NCBI GenBank assembly: GCA_023417165.1
Contig: JAEZGD010000442.1
Location: 1 to 18,075 of the forward strand
Source: Planctomycetota bacterium
GTDB taxonomy: Bacteria > Planctomycetota > Planctomycetia > Pirellulales > Pirellulaceae
Direction of reading: 5' to 3'
Length of the DNA: 18,075 nucleotides
Below, one piece after another: positions 1 through 6,824 of this stretch (positions within the stretch are counted from its first letter, which is position 1; every line of letters starts with the position of its first letter). A program made the translations under genes and the position numbers. Under the pieces are notes generated by a model. It did not search any database. It had not been told where the DNA came from and was given only the letters and a program-made list of their open reading frames with translations.

Positions 1-377
1 ACGTCGCACTGTGTAAAAGCGTCTCGATGTGGGGCAATTACACCGAGTTCGACGAGTACACGTTCAAGCCGAATCAAGAAGTGCTGCTGTATTTTGAAGT
101 CGAGAACTTCGCCAGCGAATCGACCAGCAAAGGCTTTGCGACCGAGTTTGTGAGCAGCTACGAGATCTTTGACGAGACTGGCCGCCGCGTCGCCGAACAG
201 CAGTTCCCGACCGCGCAAGAGACGTGCCAGAATCGCCGCCGCGACTACTTCATCCGCTATCATTTGCACATGCCCAAGATGCTGACCAGCGGCGATTACA
301 CGCTGCAACTCACCGTCGAGGATCAGAAAGGGCATAAGTTCGGGCAAGGAAGCGTGAAGTTTAAAGTGAGCAGCTAA
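1..377 (+). CDS. C-terminal part of a conserved hypothetical protein, cut by the window start
   Basis: The reading frame is open from base 3 to the TAA at 375-377, so the ATG at 27 is probably internal and the gene begins before the window. The visible part (about 124 residues) is rich in aromatic and acidic residues and reads as beta-strands. It has a WGNYTEFDEYTFKPNQEVLLY stretch followed by an alternating pattern typical of an Ig-like or all-beta domain, ending in a short strand (GSVKFKVSS). From memory it resembles C-termini of large uncharacterised planctomycete proteins. No catalytic motif is visible and I cannot assign a function. Downstream is a 70-base spacer with a repeat-like element, then the flavin oxidase gene on the same strand. 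Confidence 0.75.
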   Translation, partial: VALCKSVSMWGNYTEFDEYTFKPNQEVLLYFEVENFASESTSKGFATEFVSSYEIFDETGRRVAEQQFPTAQETCQNRRRDYFIRYHLHMPKMLTSGDYTLQLTVEDQKGHKFGQGSVKFKVSS

Positions 378-384
378 CGCAGCA

Positions 385-431
385 AAGTTCGAAGAGCCAA
401 GGTCCAAGAAATCCGCAGCTCGAATTTTGCT
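385..431. repeat. Intergenic repeat-like block related to the one at 3375-3431
   Basis: Read on the minus strand this spacer contains CTTGGACCTTGGCTCTTCGAA. It matches the block at 3415-3431 (CTTGGATCTTGGCACTT) at 15 of 17 positions over the shared core. It also carries TTCGAA and TCGAATTTT sequence. It lies between the first partial gene and the oxidase gene and is not coding. Confidence 0.4.
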
Positions 432-466
432 TGTATCCCTGACTTCCCATGGAGGGTCGGGCTCTT

Positions 467-1594
467 ATGCACTACGACGCCATCGTTCTGGGGACCGGCG
501 GAGTGGGCAGCGCGGCGCTGCTGGCGCTCGCGGAGTGCGGCCTGAACGTGCTGGGCCTCGATCGCTTTCCGCCAGGCCATAACCACGGCAGCAGTCACGG
601 CGAATCACGCATCATTCGCCGCGCGTACTTCGAACATGCCGACTATGTGCCGCTGCTCGCGCGAGCGTATGAGCGTTGGGAAGAACTCGAACGCGAGACG
701 CAAAAACGCTTGTTTCATCGCGTCGGCTTGCTACAAGTCGGTCCGCCTCAAGGCGTCGTCATCGCCGGCGTTCTGCAAAGCGCAAGTACCCATCGCCTGA
801 CGGTGGAATCGCTCTCAGCTCGCGAAGCGAATGAACGTTTCCCTGGCTTTTATGTTCCGCCCGAGTTCACGGCCGTGTTCGAAGCCGATGCCGGCTACTT
901 GCTGGTCGAAGACTGCGTGGTGGCGCACGCCTGCGCGGCGGTGCGTCGTGGCGCGAAGCTGCATATCGGCGAAAGCGTCAAGTCTTGGCATGTCAGCGGC
1001 GATGCGGTGCAAGTGACAACCGATCAGCAGGTCTACTCGGCAGCGCGACTGATCATCACCGCTGGCGCGTGGGCGAATGATCTGCTCGCCGACCTGGGCG
1101 TTCCGCTGCGCGTGGTGCGCAAGCACTTGCATTGGTTCGCGACCGAACAGCCTTGGTATCGTCGCGCGGCCCAGTGCCCGACGTACCTGTTTGAGTTGCC
1201 GCACGGCGTCTTCTACGGCTTTCCGGAAGTGCATGAAGCCACGGTCAAAGTCGCCGAACATTCAGGCCATCACGATGTCGTCGCCGATCCGCTGCACGAT
1301 CCGAGCACTATTGATGCCATCGATCAGCAGCGCGTGACGCAGTTTGTCGCCACTTACATGCCGGGCGTCAGTGCGATGATTACGCGGCATGCACGCTGCT
1401 TTTACACGCTGTCGCCGGACGAGCACTTCATCATCGATCAGCATCCGGCGCATCCGCAAGTAGTCTTTGCGGCGGGGCTTTCGGGGCATGGTTTTAAGTT
1501 CACGCCCGTGCTTGGCGAAGTGCTGGCCGAGTTGGCCATCGATGGCCGCAGCCAACAACCAATGGAGTTTTTACGTCTGCACAGATTGAAGTAA
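467..1594 (+). CDS. solA: FAD-dependent N-methyl amino acid oxidase (N-methyltryptophan oxidase / monomeric sarcosine oxidase family)
   Basis: The protein is a flavin amine oxidase of about 375 residues, the usual length for monomeric sarcosine oxidase and SolA. These enzymes oxidatively demethylate N-methyl amino acids, giving formaldehyde and H2O2 in the cytoplasm. The N-terminus has the dinucleotide-binding GTGGVG (residues 9-14) with an acidic residue ending the second strand (D32). SHGESRIIRRAY follows near residue 43. K261 aligns with the oxygen-activating lysine of the family. Cys311, in ARCFYTLSPDEHFIID, is the cysteine that carries covalent FAD. GLSGHGFKF closes the flavin site. An ATG at 449 lies in the same frame, but GGAGG at 451-455 sits about 11 bases before the ATG at 467, so I chose 467. 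The exact substrate (sarcosine, N-methyltryptophan or pipecolate) cannot be told from sequence. The next gene is convergent, so this one appears to be transcribed alone. Confidence 0.9.
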   Translation: MHYDAIVLGTGGVGSAALLALAECGLNVLGLDRFPPGHNHGSSHGESRIIRRAYFEHADYVPLLARAYERWEELERETQKRLFHRVGLLQVGPPQGVVIAGVLQSASTHRLTVESLSAREANERFPGFYVPPEFTAVFEADAGYLLVEDCVVAHACAAVRRGAKLHIGESVKSWHVSGDAVQVTTDQQVYSAARLIITAGAWANDLLADLGVPLRVVRKHLHWFATEQPWYRRAAQCPTYLFELPHGVFYGFPEVHEATVKVAEHSGHHDVVADPLHDPSTIDAIDQQRVTQFVATYMPGVSAMITRHARCFYTLSPDEHFIIDQHPAHPQVVFAAGLSGHGFKFTPVLGEVLAELAIDGRSQQPMEFLRLHRLK

Positions 1595-1646
1595 GCGCGA
1601 GGTAACACAACCCTCACACGCTCGACTCTCCACCCTCGCACCTTCC

Positions 1647-1985
1647 TCACCCTGGCGGCCAGCCCATCGCTCGCCCGCCGAGGAGGTGGAAATGCAAATG
1701 ATCGACCGTCTGCCCACCATCGAGACCGTTATTCGCCACGATGCGATAACCGTTAGCGAGTTGCAGTTCCACGGCCAGCTTGCCAGCGACCACGAGCAAG
1801 TGCCCCACGAGCGGCGCGTGCTCGTCGCGGAGCGCCGCGATGCCGGTGATCTCTTGCTTCGGAATCACCAGTACGTGCACCGGTGCTTGTGGATTGACGT
1901 CGTGAAACGCCAGGCATTGGTCATCTTCGTAGACGATCTTGGCGGGGATTTGCTTGTCGATGATCTTCTTAAAGATCGTACTCAT
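1647..1985 (-). CDS. hinT: HIT-family (HINT-type) nucleotide phosphoramidase
   Basis: This 112-residue protein has the full length of a bacterial HinT, a cytoplasmic purine nucleoside phosphoramidase/hydrolase that usually works as a dimer. It begins STIFKKIIDKQIPA, the usual HIT start. The nucleotide pocket segment FHDVNPQAPVHVLVIPK spans residues 27-43. The histidine triad TVDHLHFHLLGG contains His96, His98 and His100, and the C-terminal RAMGWPPG tail is typical. The ATG at 1985-1983 is preceded by AGGAG about seven bases away. It is the last gene of a probable minus-strand operon with the 97-aa hypothetical (stop at 2054, 68 bases upstream) and the Trm112-like gene. The gene is complete and ends 52 bases from the convergent oxidase gene. 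Confidence 0.95.
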   Translation of the reverse strand: MSTIFKKIIDKQIPAKIVYEDDQCLAFHDVNPQAPVHVLVIPKQEITGIAALRDEHAPLVGHLLVVAGKLAVELQLANGYRIVANNGLDGGQTVDHLHFHLLGGRAMGWPPG

Positions 1986-2053
1986 CGCGGGCTCCTAGTA
2001 GCGCGGGAAATGCTTGCCGATAGCATACCGCAGCGCGCCCGCGAAGAAAGTGC

Positions 2054-2347
2054 TCAAGCCGCGCGGCGAGCCAGCTGCACAGCCGGCGCGAGGGCTTCGG
2101 CCAGATGCTGCTGTGCGAGTTCAAAGACCTCTTCGATCGTGGCTCCCCAGCAGACGGCCACATGCTTCGCCACGGGGCTGACTTGCGTGACCTTCGCGCC
2201 AAACGCGGGACCGGTCTTCGGCGAGAGCGACGTGCCGATCTCGACCGTGAAGACTTCGCCGCTGCGGCCACGCAGGACCACGGTTTCGACGATGCGATGG
2301 GCGACCACGATTTGCCGCGTGAGCGACTCGTTGAGTTTCAGCGACAT
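2054..2347 (-). CDS. Hypothetical protein, 97 residues, in the hinT operon
   Basis: I do not recognise the family. The open frame extends further upstream, to 2509, but the upstream part overlaps the Trm112-like gene and is low-complexity Arg/Cys-rich sequence. The protein-like part starts at MSLKLNESLTRQ (ATG at 2347-2345). It has a predicted beta-rich middle (VETVVLRGRSGEVFTVEIG) and a C-terminal amphipathic helix (TIEEVFELAQQHLAEAL), and there is no signal peptide or membrane segment. The ribosome site is weak. It lies between the Trm112-like gene (65 bases upstream) and hinT (68 bases downstream) on the same strand, so an operon is likely, but the neighbours do not reveal a role. Confidence 0.6.
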   Translation of the reverse strand: MSLKLNESLTRQIVVAHRIVETVVLRGRSGEVFTVEIGTSLSPKTGPAFGAKVTQVSPVAKHVAVCWGATIEEVFELAQQHLAEALAPAVQLARRAA

Positions 2348-2411
2348 AGATTTCTGCCGAAGAAGAGAGATCCGTTGGAGCGCATCTATCGACCGGCAGC
2401 AGCGACGATCT

Positions 2412-2681
2412 TCAGGCGGTTTCCGCGTCGTCTTCAATTTCGATCGCTTCGCCTGCCAGCAGCACCAGCACACCATCGTCGATGCGAAACAGCAACGACC
2501 GATCAGCATTCACCAGCGCGTCGGCCACCGGCGTATCGACCACATCGCTCAAGCGATTTTGAGCCGCGCCGGCGGCAATCTGGCGATTAACCTGCGTCAG
2601 CATCTCGGCCGGCGCGTGCTCCAGTTTCGAGCCCGTCACCGGGCAGCGCAAACGTTCGAGGATGTCGTCACGTAGAACCAT
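2412..2681 (-). CDS. Trm112-like small protein
   Basis: This 89-residue protein matches the general layout of bacterial Trm112/YcaR-type proteins. The N-terminus is DDILERLRCPVTGSKLE, and the C-terminal half is ADRSLLFRIDDGVLVLLAGEAIEI, the typical final strand-turn-strand of the fold. Eukaryotic and archaeal Trm112 activates RNA and protein methyltransferases; the bacterial small homologues are mostly uncharacterised. Only one cysteine (Cys13) is present, so the zinc knuckle seen in some members is incomplete. The gene is first in a minus-strand run followed by the 97-aa hypothetical and hinT. It is divergent from the secreted protein gene at 2797, with a perfect inverted repeat between them. 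Confidence 0.72.
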   Translation of the reverse strand: MVLRDDILERLRCPVTGSKLEHAPAEMLTQVNRQIAAGAAQNRLSDVVDTPVADALVNADRSLLFRIDDGVLVLLAGEAIEIEDDAETA

Positions 2682-2742
2682 GCAATTCGTCGCACCTATA
2701 CCATCGCAAGACCAGCCAACTTAAGCGCCGCGCGCCGCTGCT

Positions 2743-2761
2743 GCCGATCATTATGATCGGC
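2743..2761. promoter_or_regulatory. Perfect 19-bp inverted repeat in a divergent intergenic region (operator candidate)
   Basis: GCCGATCAT is followed by a single T and then ATGATCGGC, giving nine paired bases on each side of one central base. It lies between the start of the Trm112-like operon (2681, minus) and the start of the secreted protein (2797, plus), where a shared regulatory site would be expected. A one-base loop makes an RNA hairpin unlikely, so a site for a dimeric DNA-binding protein is the better reading. No regulator gene is adjacent. Confidence 0.4.
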
Positions 2762-2796
2762 TAGTGCACGTTGCCTAGGGTCTATGGAGTGGATAC

Positions 2797-3294
2797 ATGT
2801 TGATTCGTTGGTCGCTAGGGCTGCTGCTCGTCGCGTGTCCCTTATTGATAGGTAACCCGCTCAGCGCGCAAACGCCTGCCAATGCGCAACTGACGTATGC
2901 CGAGCAATACGTCACCACACAACGCCCGGTGCAACAGCGGGTGATTGTGCCGGTGGTCGAGTATCGTGAGCGCACGCGATTGCAAGGCTTGTGGAACCCC
3001 ACGTGGGTGACGCAGCGCGTGCCTGTCACGCGCTGGGAAGAGCGCATTCAGACGACCTATGTCCCCGAGACGCGGCGTACCTATCGACCGATCCTAGAAA
3101 CGTCCGCAAGACAACTCAAGCCAGTGCAATTGGCCGAGCGGCCGCGCACCACCGCTGCCGCCACGACACCGCGCTCGCTGCGACTGTACGACGATCCGCC
3201 GATGGTCGCCATCGAAGCCCCACCGCCTGGCACGCGCACCGCTCAACAGCCCCCGACCGTGCTGCAGTCGCGCGAGTTCAAACCAGGCCGGTAG
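2797..3294 (+). CDS. Secreted Arg/Pro/Thr-rich hypothetical protein
   Basis: The protein has 165 residues. It starts with a clear Sec signal peptide: Arg at position 4, a hydrophobic core LGLLLVACPLLIG, and an Ala-containing cleavage region around LSAQ (residues 22-25), so it is exported. The mature part has repeated strand-like units of the form YVTTQRPVQQRVIVPVVEY and WVTQRVPVTRWEERIQTTYVPE, then a proline-rich, low-complexity tail. I associate this style with planctomycete envelope or extracellular proteins; no enzyme motif is visible. The ATG at 2797 has GGAG at 2786-2789 with good spacing. The gene ends at TAG, 26 bases before a terminator hairpin. Confidence 0.8.
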   Translation: MLIRWSLGLLLVACPLLIGNPLSAQTPANAQLTYAEQYVTTQRPVQQRVIVPVVEYRERTRLQGLWNPTWVTQRVPVTRWEERIQTTYVPETRRTYRPILETSARQLKPVQLAERPRTTAAATTPRSLRLYDDPPMVAIEAPPPGTRTAQQPPTVLQSREFKPGR

Positions 3295-3320
3295 AGTGGC
3301 GAGTGGCGAGAAAAGATAAA

Positions 3321-3360
3321 GGCTCGAAAGGAATGCTTCCCTTTCGAGCCTTTGGATTTT
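3321..3360. terminator. Bidirectional terminator between convergent genes
   Basis: GGCTCGAAAGG (3321-3331) pairs perfectly with CCTTTCGAGCC (3340-3350) around an eight-base loop. It is followed by TTTGGATTTT on the plus strand and preceded by an A-rich run (AAAAGATAAA) that gives a T-rich tail on the minus strand. It sits 26 bases after the secreted protein and before the end of the convergent 105-aa gene, so it can serve both. Confidence 0.8.
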
Positions 3361-3374
3361 GCGATTTGGATTTG

Positions 3375-3431
3375 TTTCGAATTTCGAATTTCGAGTTTTC
3401 CTTGGCACTTGGGCCTTGGATCTTGGCACTT
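3375..3431. repeat. Short direct repeats in the convergent intergenic spacer
   Basis: TTTCGAA occurs three times in tandem (3375-3395, the last copy ending in G). CTTGGCACTT occurs at 3401-3410 and again at 3422-3431, with CTTGGA between them. A related CTTGG-type block, on the opposite strand, lies in the spacer at about 385-431. The stretch shows no coding potential. Confidence 0.6.
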
Positions 3432-3436
3432 TCTTC

Positions 3437-3754
3437 CTACGCCGTCGGCGCGGCGTTCTCAGCTTCCGGTGCCGCGGTGCGGCGACGGCGGCGAGCCGTC
3501 TTTGCAGCCGACCATTCTTTCGTCAGCGTCTCGAAGACCTCCGGCGATTCATAGCGAATGATCGACTTGCCGTCAGGCATGGGGCCGACGAGGCCGCGAA
3601 AGATCGGCAGACCACGCAGTCCCAGATCGGTGCTGCAATCGTCGACGCCGATCTGCGTATGCATTTTCAGCAACGGTTCGGCCGAGGGATAATCTTTGAT
3701 GCGCAGCGAGCCATCGGCTCCGCGCGTCACCACGCGATAGGTGTATTTGGCCAT
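3437..3754 (-). CDS. Conserved hypothetical protein, 105 residues
   Basis: I do not recognise a named family. The protein is soluble, with a strand-rich N-terminus (AKYTYRVVTRGADGSLRIKDYPS), a middle with CSTDLGLRGLPIFRGLVGPM, and a basic stretch AARRRRR-like near residue 88 before an Ala/Pro tail. There is no signal peptide. The ATG at 3754-3752 is preceded by GAGAGG at suitable spacing on the minus strand. The basic C-terminus would allow nucleic acid binding, but that is only a possibility. It may be co-transcribed with the 56-aa open frame that ends 27 bases upstream, and it ends facing the bidirectional terminator. Confidence 0.7.
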   Translation of the reverse strand: MAKYTYRVVTRGADGSLRIKDYPSAEPLLKMHTQIGVDDCSTDLGLRGLPIFRGLVGPMPDGKSIIRYESPEVFETLTKEWSAAKTARRRRRTAAPEAENAAPTA

Positions 3755-3781
3755 GCGAACGAGCCTCTCGTGACGCAGGTT

Positions 3782-3952
3782 TCAGGATGGTTTGGCCCGC
3801 GGCGACGAAGTAGTTGGAGCGACTTCCACGCGTGGCCAATAAGACGGTGCTTGGGGTTCATCGACCGCCGCCCTGCCCTGGAGCAAGGCAATCTGCGGCC
3901 CGCGGCGCAGCAGAAGCATTCGCGCCAGTCGATAGAACTGTTGCCGCAGCAT
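3782..3952 (-). CDS. Possible small protein, 56 residues
   Basis: This short open frame starts at an ATG (3952-3950) directly after an in-frame TAA and ends in TGA at 3784-3782. The translation is protein-like: a basic amphipathic N-terminus (MLRQQFYRLARMLLLRRGPQ), then ALLQGRAAVDEPQAPSYWPRVEVAP, then a Thr/Ser/Pro tail. Third codon positions are mostly G or C, as in its neighbours. It lies 27 bases before the 105-aa gene on the same strand, which fits an operon. The nearest purine-rich ribosome site (GAGGG) is rather far upstream. It has no recognised family and may be spurious. Confidence 0.35.
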   Translation of the reverse strand: MLRQQFYRLARMLLLRRGPQIALLQGRAAVDEPQAPSYWPRVEVAPTTSSPRAKPS

Positions 3953-4311
3953 CGCGCGTTACCACGCGTCCCTCACCCCAGCGCAAGCCATGGGGTGATA
4001 GCGACCGTAACGAACTTAACGGCGGATGGCTGCGGATACGCGTACGCGGATCGATCCCGCAGGGGCCAAGAAGAGAAGGCTGTTGGCAGCGAACGTCATT
4101 CGTTCAAATTCCACATGGCGGCGACAGAGCGCCAGAAGGTTCACAGCAACTCTACGTCACCTGGCCTCGCTGGCAACTCGCCGCCACCGCGAACCAGCCC
4201 CTGCCTTTGCGTGTCCCATCTGTGACAGGCCGCAAAATCGCCCCACCCGATCCGGTGACTCGCTTTCACAACTTCTGTCGGGTGACGTCTTTCCCCATCG
4301 ACGTTTGGACG
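3953..4311. other. Intergenic stretch with no supported gene
   Basis: Open frames here on both strands have uneven composition and no recognisable motifs. I see no repeat, hairpin with T-run or RNA gene before the tRNA promoter region. Confidence 0.5.
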
Positions 4312-4327
4312 ATATATATAAGTAGCC
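4312..4327 (+). promoter_or_regulatory. Likely -10 region for the tRNA-Ser gene
   Basis: A sharp AT island (ATATATATAAG) in GC-rich surroundings lies about 18 bases before the mature tRNA start, where a -10 hexamer is expected. I see no convincing -35 hexamer at the right spacing. Confidence 0.35.
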
Positions 4328-4337
4328 AATCTCGCCC

Positions 4338-4419
4338 GGAGGGTATCCGAATGGTGAGGAGACTGATTCGAAATCAGTTGCCCCGCAAGGGGTTGAGGGT
4401 TCGAGTCCCTTGCCCTCCG
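4338..4419 (+). tRNA. tRNA-Ser, anticodon CGA
   Basis: The acceptor stem pairs GGAGGGT with GCCCTCC, and G73 follows, the discriminator expected for serine. The anticodon stem ACTGA/TCAGT encloses TTCGAAA, placing anticodon CGA at 4369-4371 (reads UCG). A long variable arm CCCC-GCAA-GGGG identifies a class II tRNA. The T arm is GAGGG-TTCGAGT-CCCTT. CCA is not encoded. The D-arm region is compact, and positions 8-9 read A-T in this alignment. A decayed recombinase gene lies just downstream, so this is a plausible integration site. Confidence 0.93.
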
Positions 4420-4430
4420 CTTTTTCTGAA

Positions 4431-4465
4431 AGCCGTCAACGTAACTCGTTGACGGCTTTTCTTTT
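4431..4465 (+). terminator. Rho-independent terminator after tRNA-Ser
   Basis: AGCCGTCAAC (4431-4440) pairs perfectly with GTTGACGGCT (4448-4457) and is followed by TTTCTTTT. Flanking A and T residues extend the stem. It starts 12 bases after the tRNA. Confidence 0.9.
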
Positions 4466-4537
4466 GCGCCGCGGGCTTGGAGCTGGGCTTGGCAACTGTG
4501 CTGAAAGTGTGCTGAATCAAGCACTGCTTCGTTTTCG

Positions 4538-5173
4538 TCATTCGTTTGGTCCTTCATGCCGATGCGTGTGAACCGCCAAGTCCGACGTCGCGGCTTTAGG
4601 AATGCTGTCCGCCACGTGCGTATAGCGCTGGATCACATCGCGATCGACGTGACCAACCCACCGGCGGACGACGGCCTCCGGCACCCCGTTAGTCCGCGCG
4701 TGGCTGATGAAGTAGCGGCGGAAGGTATGTAAGTGCCCAGGCAGCTTCAGCTTTTTGAGCACCCGCTTGAGGTACTGCAGCAAGCGTCGCTCGCTGATCG
4801 GCCGTTCACCCTCCGGTGCGCGCCGGCTGGGCTTAGAAAAAAAGACTCAGGCGGTCCCACGCGGCAATTGCGTCAGCACGTCGCGCGCTACGTTATTCAT
4901 GGGAATTACCCGCATGTCGTCCGTCTTGGGCTTCCAACCTGGCTTTTCACGAACGTGAATCACCCCGTTCGTGAAATCTATGTCCGCCCAGGTCAGGTGG
5001 CGCAGCTCGCCCATCCGCATGCCCGTTTCCGCCAGCAGGGTCAGCGCCGAGCGCTACGGTTCCCGGCTCGCGGCCAGGATCTGCCGCACTTCTTGATGCG
5101 TCCAGCACGGTTGTGGCCGATGCGCGTTATATGGGATATGAATTCTCAACCGCTTCACAGATTGACTCACTAC
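4538..5173 (-). pseudogene. Broken tyrosine recombinase/integrase
   Basis: On the minus strand one frame reads through the catalytic half of a phage-type integrase. It begins with WTHQEVRQILAAS, then ETGMRMGELRHLTWADID (first catalytic Arg), KTDDMRVIPM (Lys), LHTFRRYFISHA (HxxR), and GHVDRDVIQRYTH (second His and nucleophile Tyr). All five catalytic signatures are present in order. The frame carries two nonsense codons: TAG at 5056-5054 just before the first Arg block, and TGA at 4849-4847 between Lys and HxxR. No frame change occurs between them. The N-terminal core-binding domain cannot be followed beyond a TAA at 5176-5174. The C-terminus points toward tRNA-Ser, as in many tRNA-integrated islands. 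The fragment after 4783 could still be expressed but would lack the first Arg and Lys. Confidence 0.85.
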
Positions 5174-5289
5174 TTAGCTCGCTGCAATTACTGAGTATTC
5201 TCTTGGAATCGCAACCACACATCTTTGCGCGTGATTGGTCTGATTGCCGTCGATGCTCAACCTCCTTGTCGGCGAACGAGGATGCTTGC

Positions 5290-6673
5290 ATGCGTTGGTG
5301 TTGCTGGCTACTGATTACAATGATGATGGAAATCATGCTTGGTTGCAGTTGCAGCGGCGGCGCAACTTCGCTGGCAGAAATGCAGCGGCGGGCCGCCAGC
5401 CAAGCCTGCACCATCGGTTTCCCCTAAAGCCGCGCAAACTCCGACTCCTTCACCGCCTGCAACTAAAACTGTCAGCCCGCCAGTGCCAGCGCACCCTTTG
5501 CCGCTCAACACTGAAAAGGTGACCGAGGCCACGGCACTACTGGCCCAGAAAACGCGTGATCCCATGTCGGCGTCTGCGATGGCAGAAGCCGCGGCGCGCG
5601 AGGCTACGGTTTTCGAGAGCGATCCCCTGAACCCCCAAGGTTAATGCCGCCAAGCGAGCCATCGTCGCTAGCCCAGCCATTGCCTGCGCCGCATGCCGGA
5701 TCGGATCCAGTGGAAGAGATTGATTCACGCCTGGCGGTTCCTACGGAAGAAGCACAGCGGGCAAATCGGCGGATCTTAGCAGAGCTTTATAAGGCCCATT
5801 ACGACAACGCCCGCACCATTACTCAGAAGCACGCGCTAGCCAAGTTCTTTCTGCGTGAAGCGGGTAAAGATCAGCGGCGACGCTACGGGCCCATACTTGT
5901 TATTGCGACTGGCACGCGACTTGGCCATACAAGCTGGCGATGTTTAGTTGACGCTGCAAACGATCGAAAAGCTGGCGGCTGCCTATCAGATCGACAGTGC
6001 CGCAGAGCAGGTCGCCGCGCTCGATAAACTCGCCACCGCACTGCGCACCAAAACCGATGCCGAGTCGCTCTTGAAGTCATGCGGCGAGGTGCTAATAGCT
6101 GCCATCGAACGCTAAGATTTTGAACTCGCGATACGCATGCTAACGCTCCCAGAATCAGTCGCCAAGCGAGGCAAAATGACGCCGCTACTTGAGCGGCTGG
6201 CCGCAGTTCGCAAGCAAGTCGCCGAAATCCAAGAAGCGCACGCCGGTGTTCCTGCAACCCAGGTGGCTTTGCAATCTGATCTACTCAATCCTACGGCCAA
6301 CATGGAAGTGGGGCGCTACGTCTGTTTTTATCGCCGCCAGTGGGACGAAGGTTTGCCCTATCTGGCTCAAGAAATTGGTATTAAGTTAAAAGTGCTGGCC
6401 CAGATTGATCTCGGCCCACCCAACACTGCCGCGCAGCAGGCGGACCTGGCTGATCAATGGTATGATTTGGCCAGCAGCCACGAAAGACCTGCGATGATTC
6501 AGCTCGCCATCGCATTACGGGCGGCATACTGGTATCAACAGGCATTCCATGCCTTGCCCAGTGTGTTAATCAAGTCGCGCATCCAAAAACGCCTCGGCGA
6601 GATTGCTGCGGTAACAGGCGATGCATCCCTGAAGAAGTTTATGACTATGTCACGGCCCACTACGGCCGAGTAG
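5290..6673 (+). pseudogene. Degraded lipoprotein-like gene, several frame changes and stops
   Basis: Protein-like sequence runs through this stretch but changes frame. It starts at ATG 5290 (GAGG just upstream) with a hydrophobic segment and lipobox ending LGCSCSGG in frame 1. A Pro-rich linker (PKAAQTPTPSPPATK) follows in frame 2 and stops at 5642. Frame 1 then gives EEAQRANRRILAELYKAHYDNAR. Finally frame 2 runs from about 5894 (YLLLRLARDLAIQAGDV) to the end, interrupted by TAG at 5945 and TAA at 6113. The last part (VGRYVCFYRRQWDEGLPYLA, DLADQWYDLASSH, ALRAAYWYQQAF) is helical and repeat-like, resembling a planctomycete extracytoplasmic domain I recall from memory. The intact ancestor was probably a lipoprotein of roughly 450 residues. 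The 178-residue last piece (6137-6673) is the longest intact frame, but without export signals. Confidence 0.75.
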
Positions 6674-6746
6674 TTTGTGCCGTAAGGCTGGATCGATAGC
6701 TGCCGCTATTTCGGCGAATGTAGTTTGCCCCAGAGGCCGTGCAGCT

Positions 6747-6824
6747 GAAAGCCAGCGTTATGGCTATCGGCGGATCACGGCCATGTTGCGGCATGCTGGT
6801 TGGCACGTTAATCGCAAGCGGGTC
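6747..6824 (+). mobile_element. Remnant of an IS3-family transposase (OrfB)
   Basis: About 26 residues (SQRYGYRRITAMLRHAGWHVNRKRV) match the conserved segment before the DDE core in IS3-family OrfB proteins, whose consensus is RYGYRRI..LLRREGW.VN.KRV. Neither side continues the family in any frame. I found no terminal inverted repeats, and the DDE residues are absent. It is a fragment only. Confidence 0.6.

Noticed and set aside
1686..2675. 329-aa plus-strand open frame
   Set aside because: It is antisense to hinT, the 97-aa gene and the Trm112-like gene, which have better family support.
3359..4225. 288-aa plus-strand open frame
   Set aside because: It overlaps the repeat spacer and the antisense of the 105-aa gene, its composition is dominated by Arg and Ser, and it has no motif or ribosome site.
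4141..4557. 138-aa minus-strand open frame across the tRNA
   Set aside because: It is a translation of the antisense tRNA and its terminator. The RARDSNPQPLAG-type peptide is a well-known artefact of serine tRNA genes.
5290..6673. Programmed frameshifting or stop-codon recoding in the lipoprotein-like gene
   Set aside because: Intact neighbours use all three stops as terminators, no slippery site with a following structure stands out, and the adjacent integrase is also decayed, so mutation is simpler.
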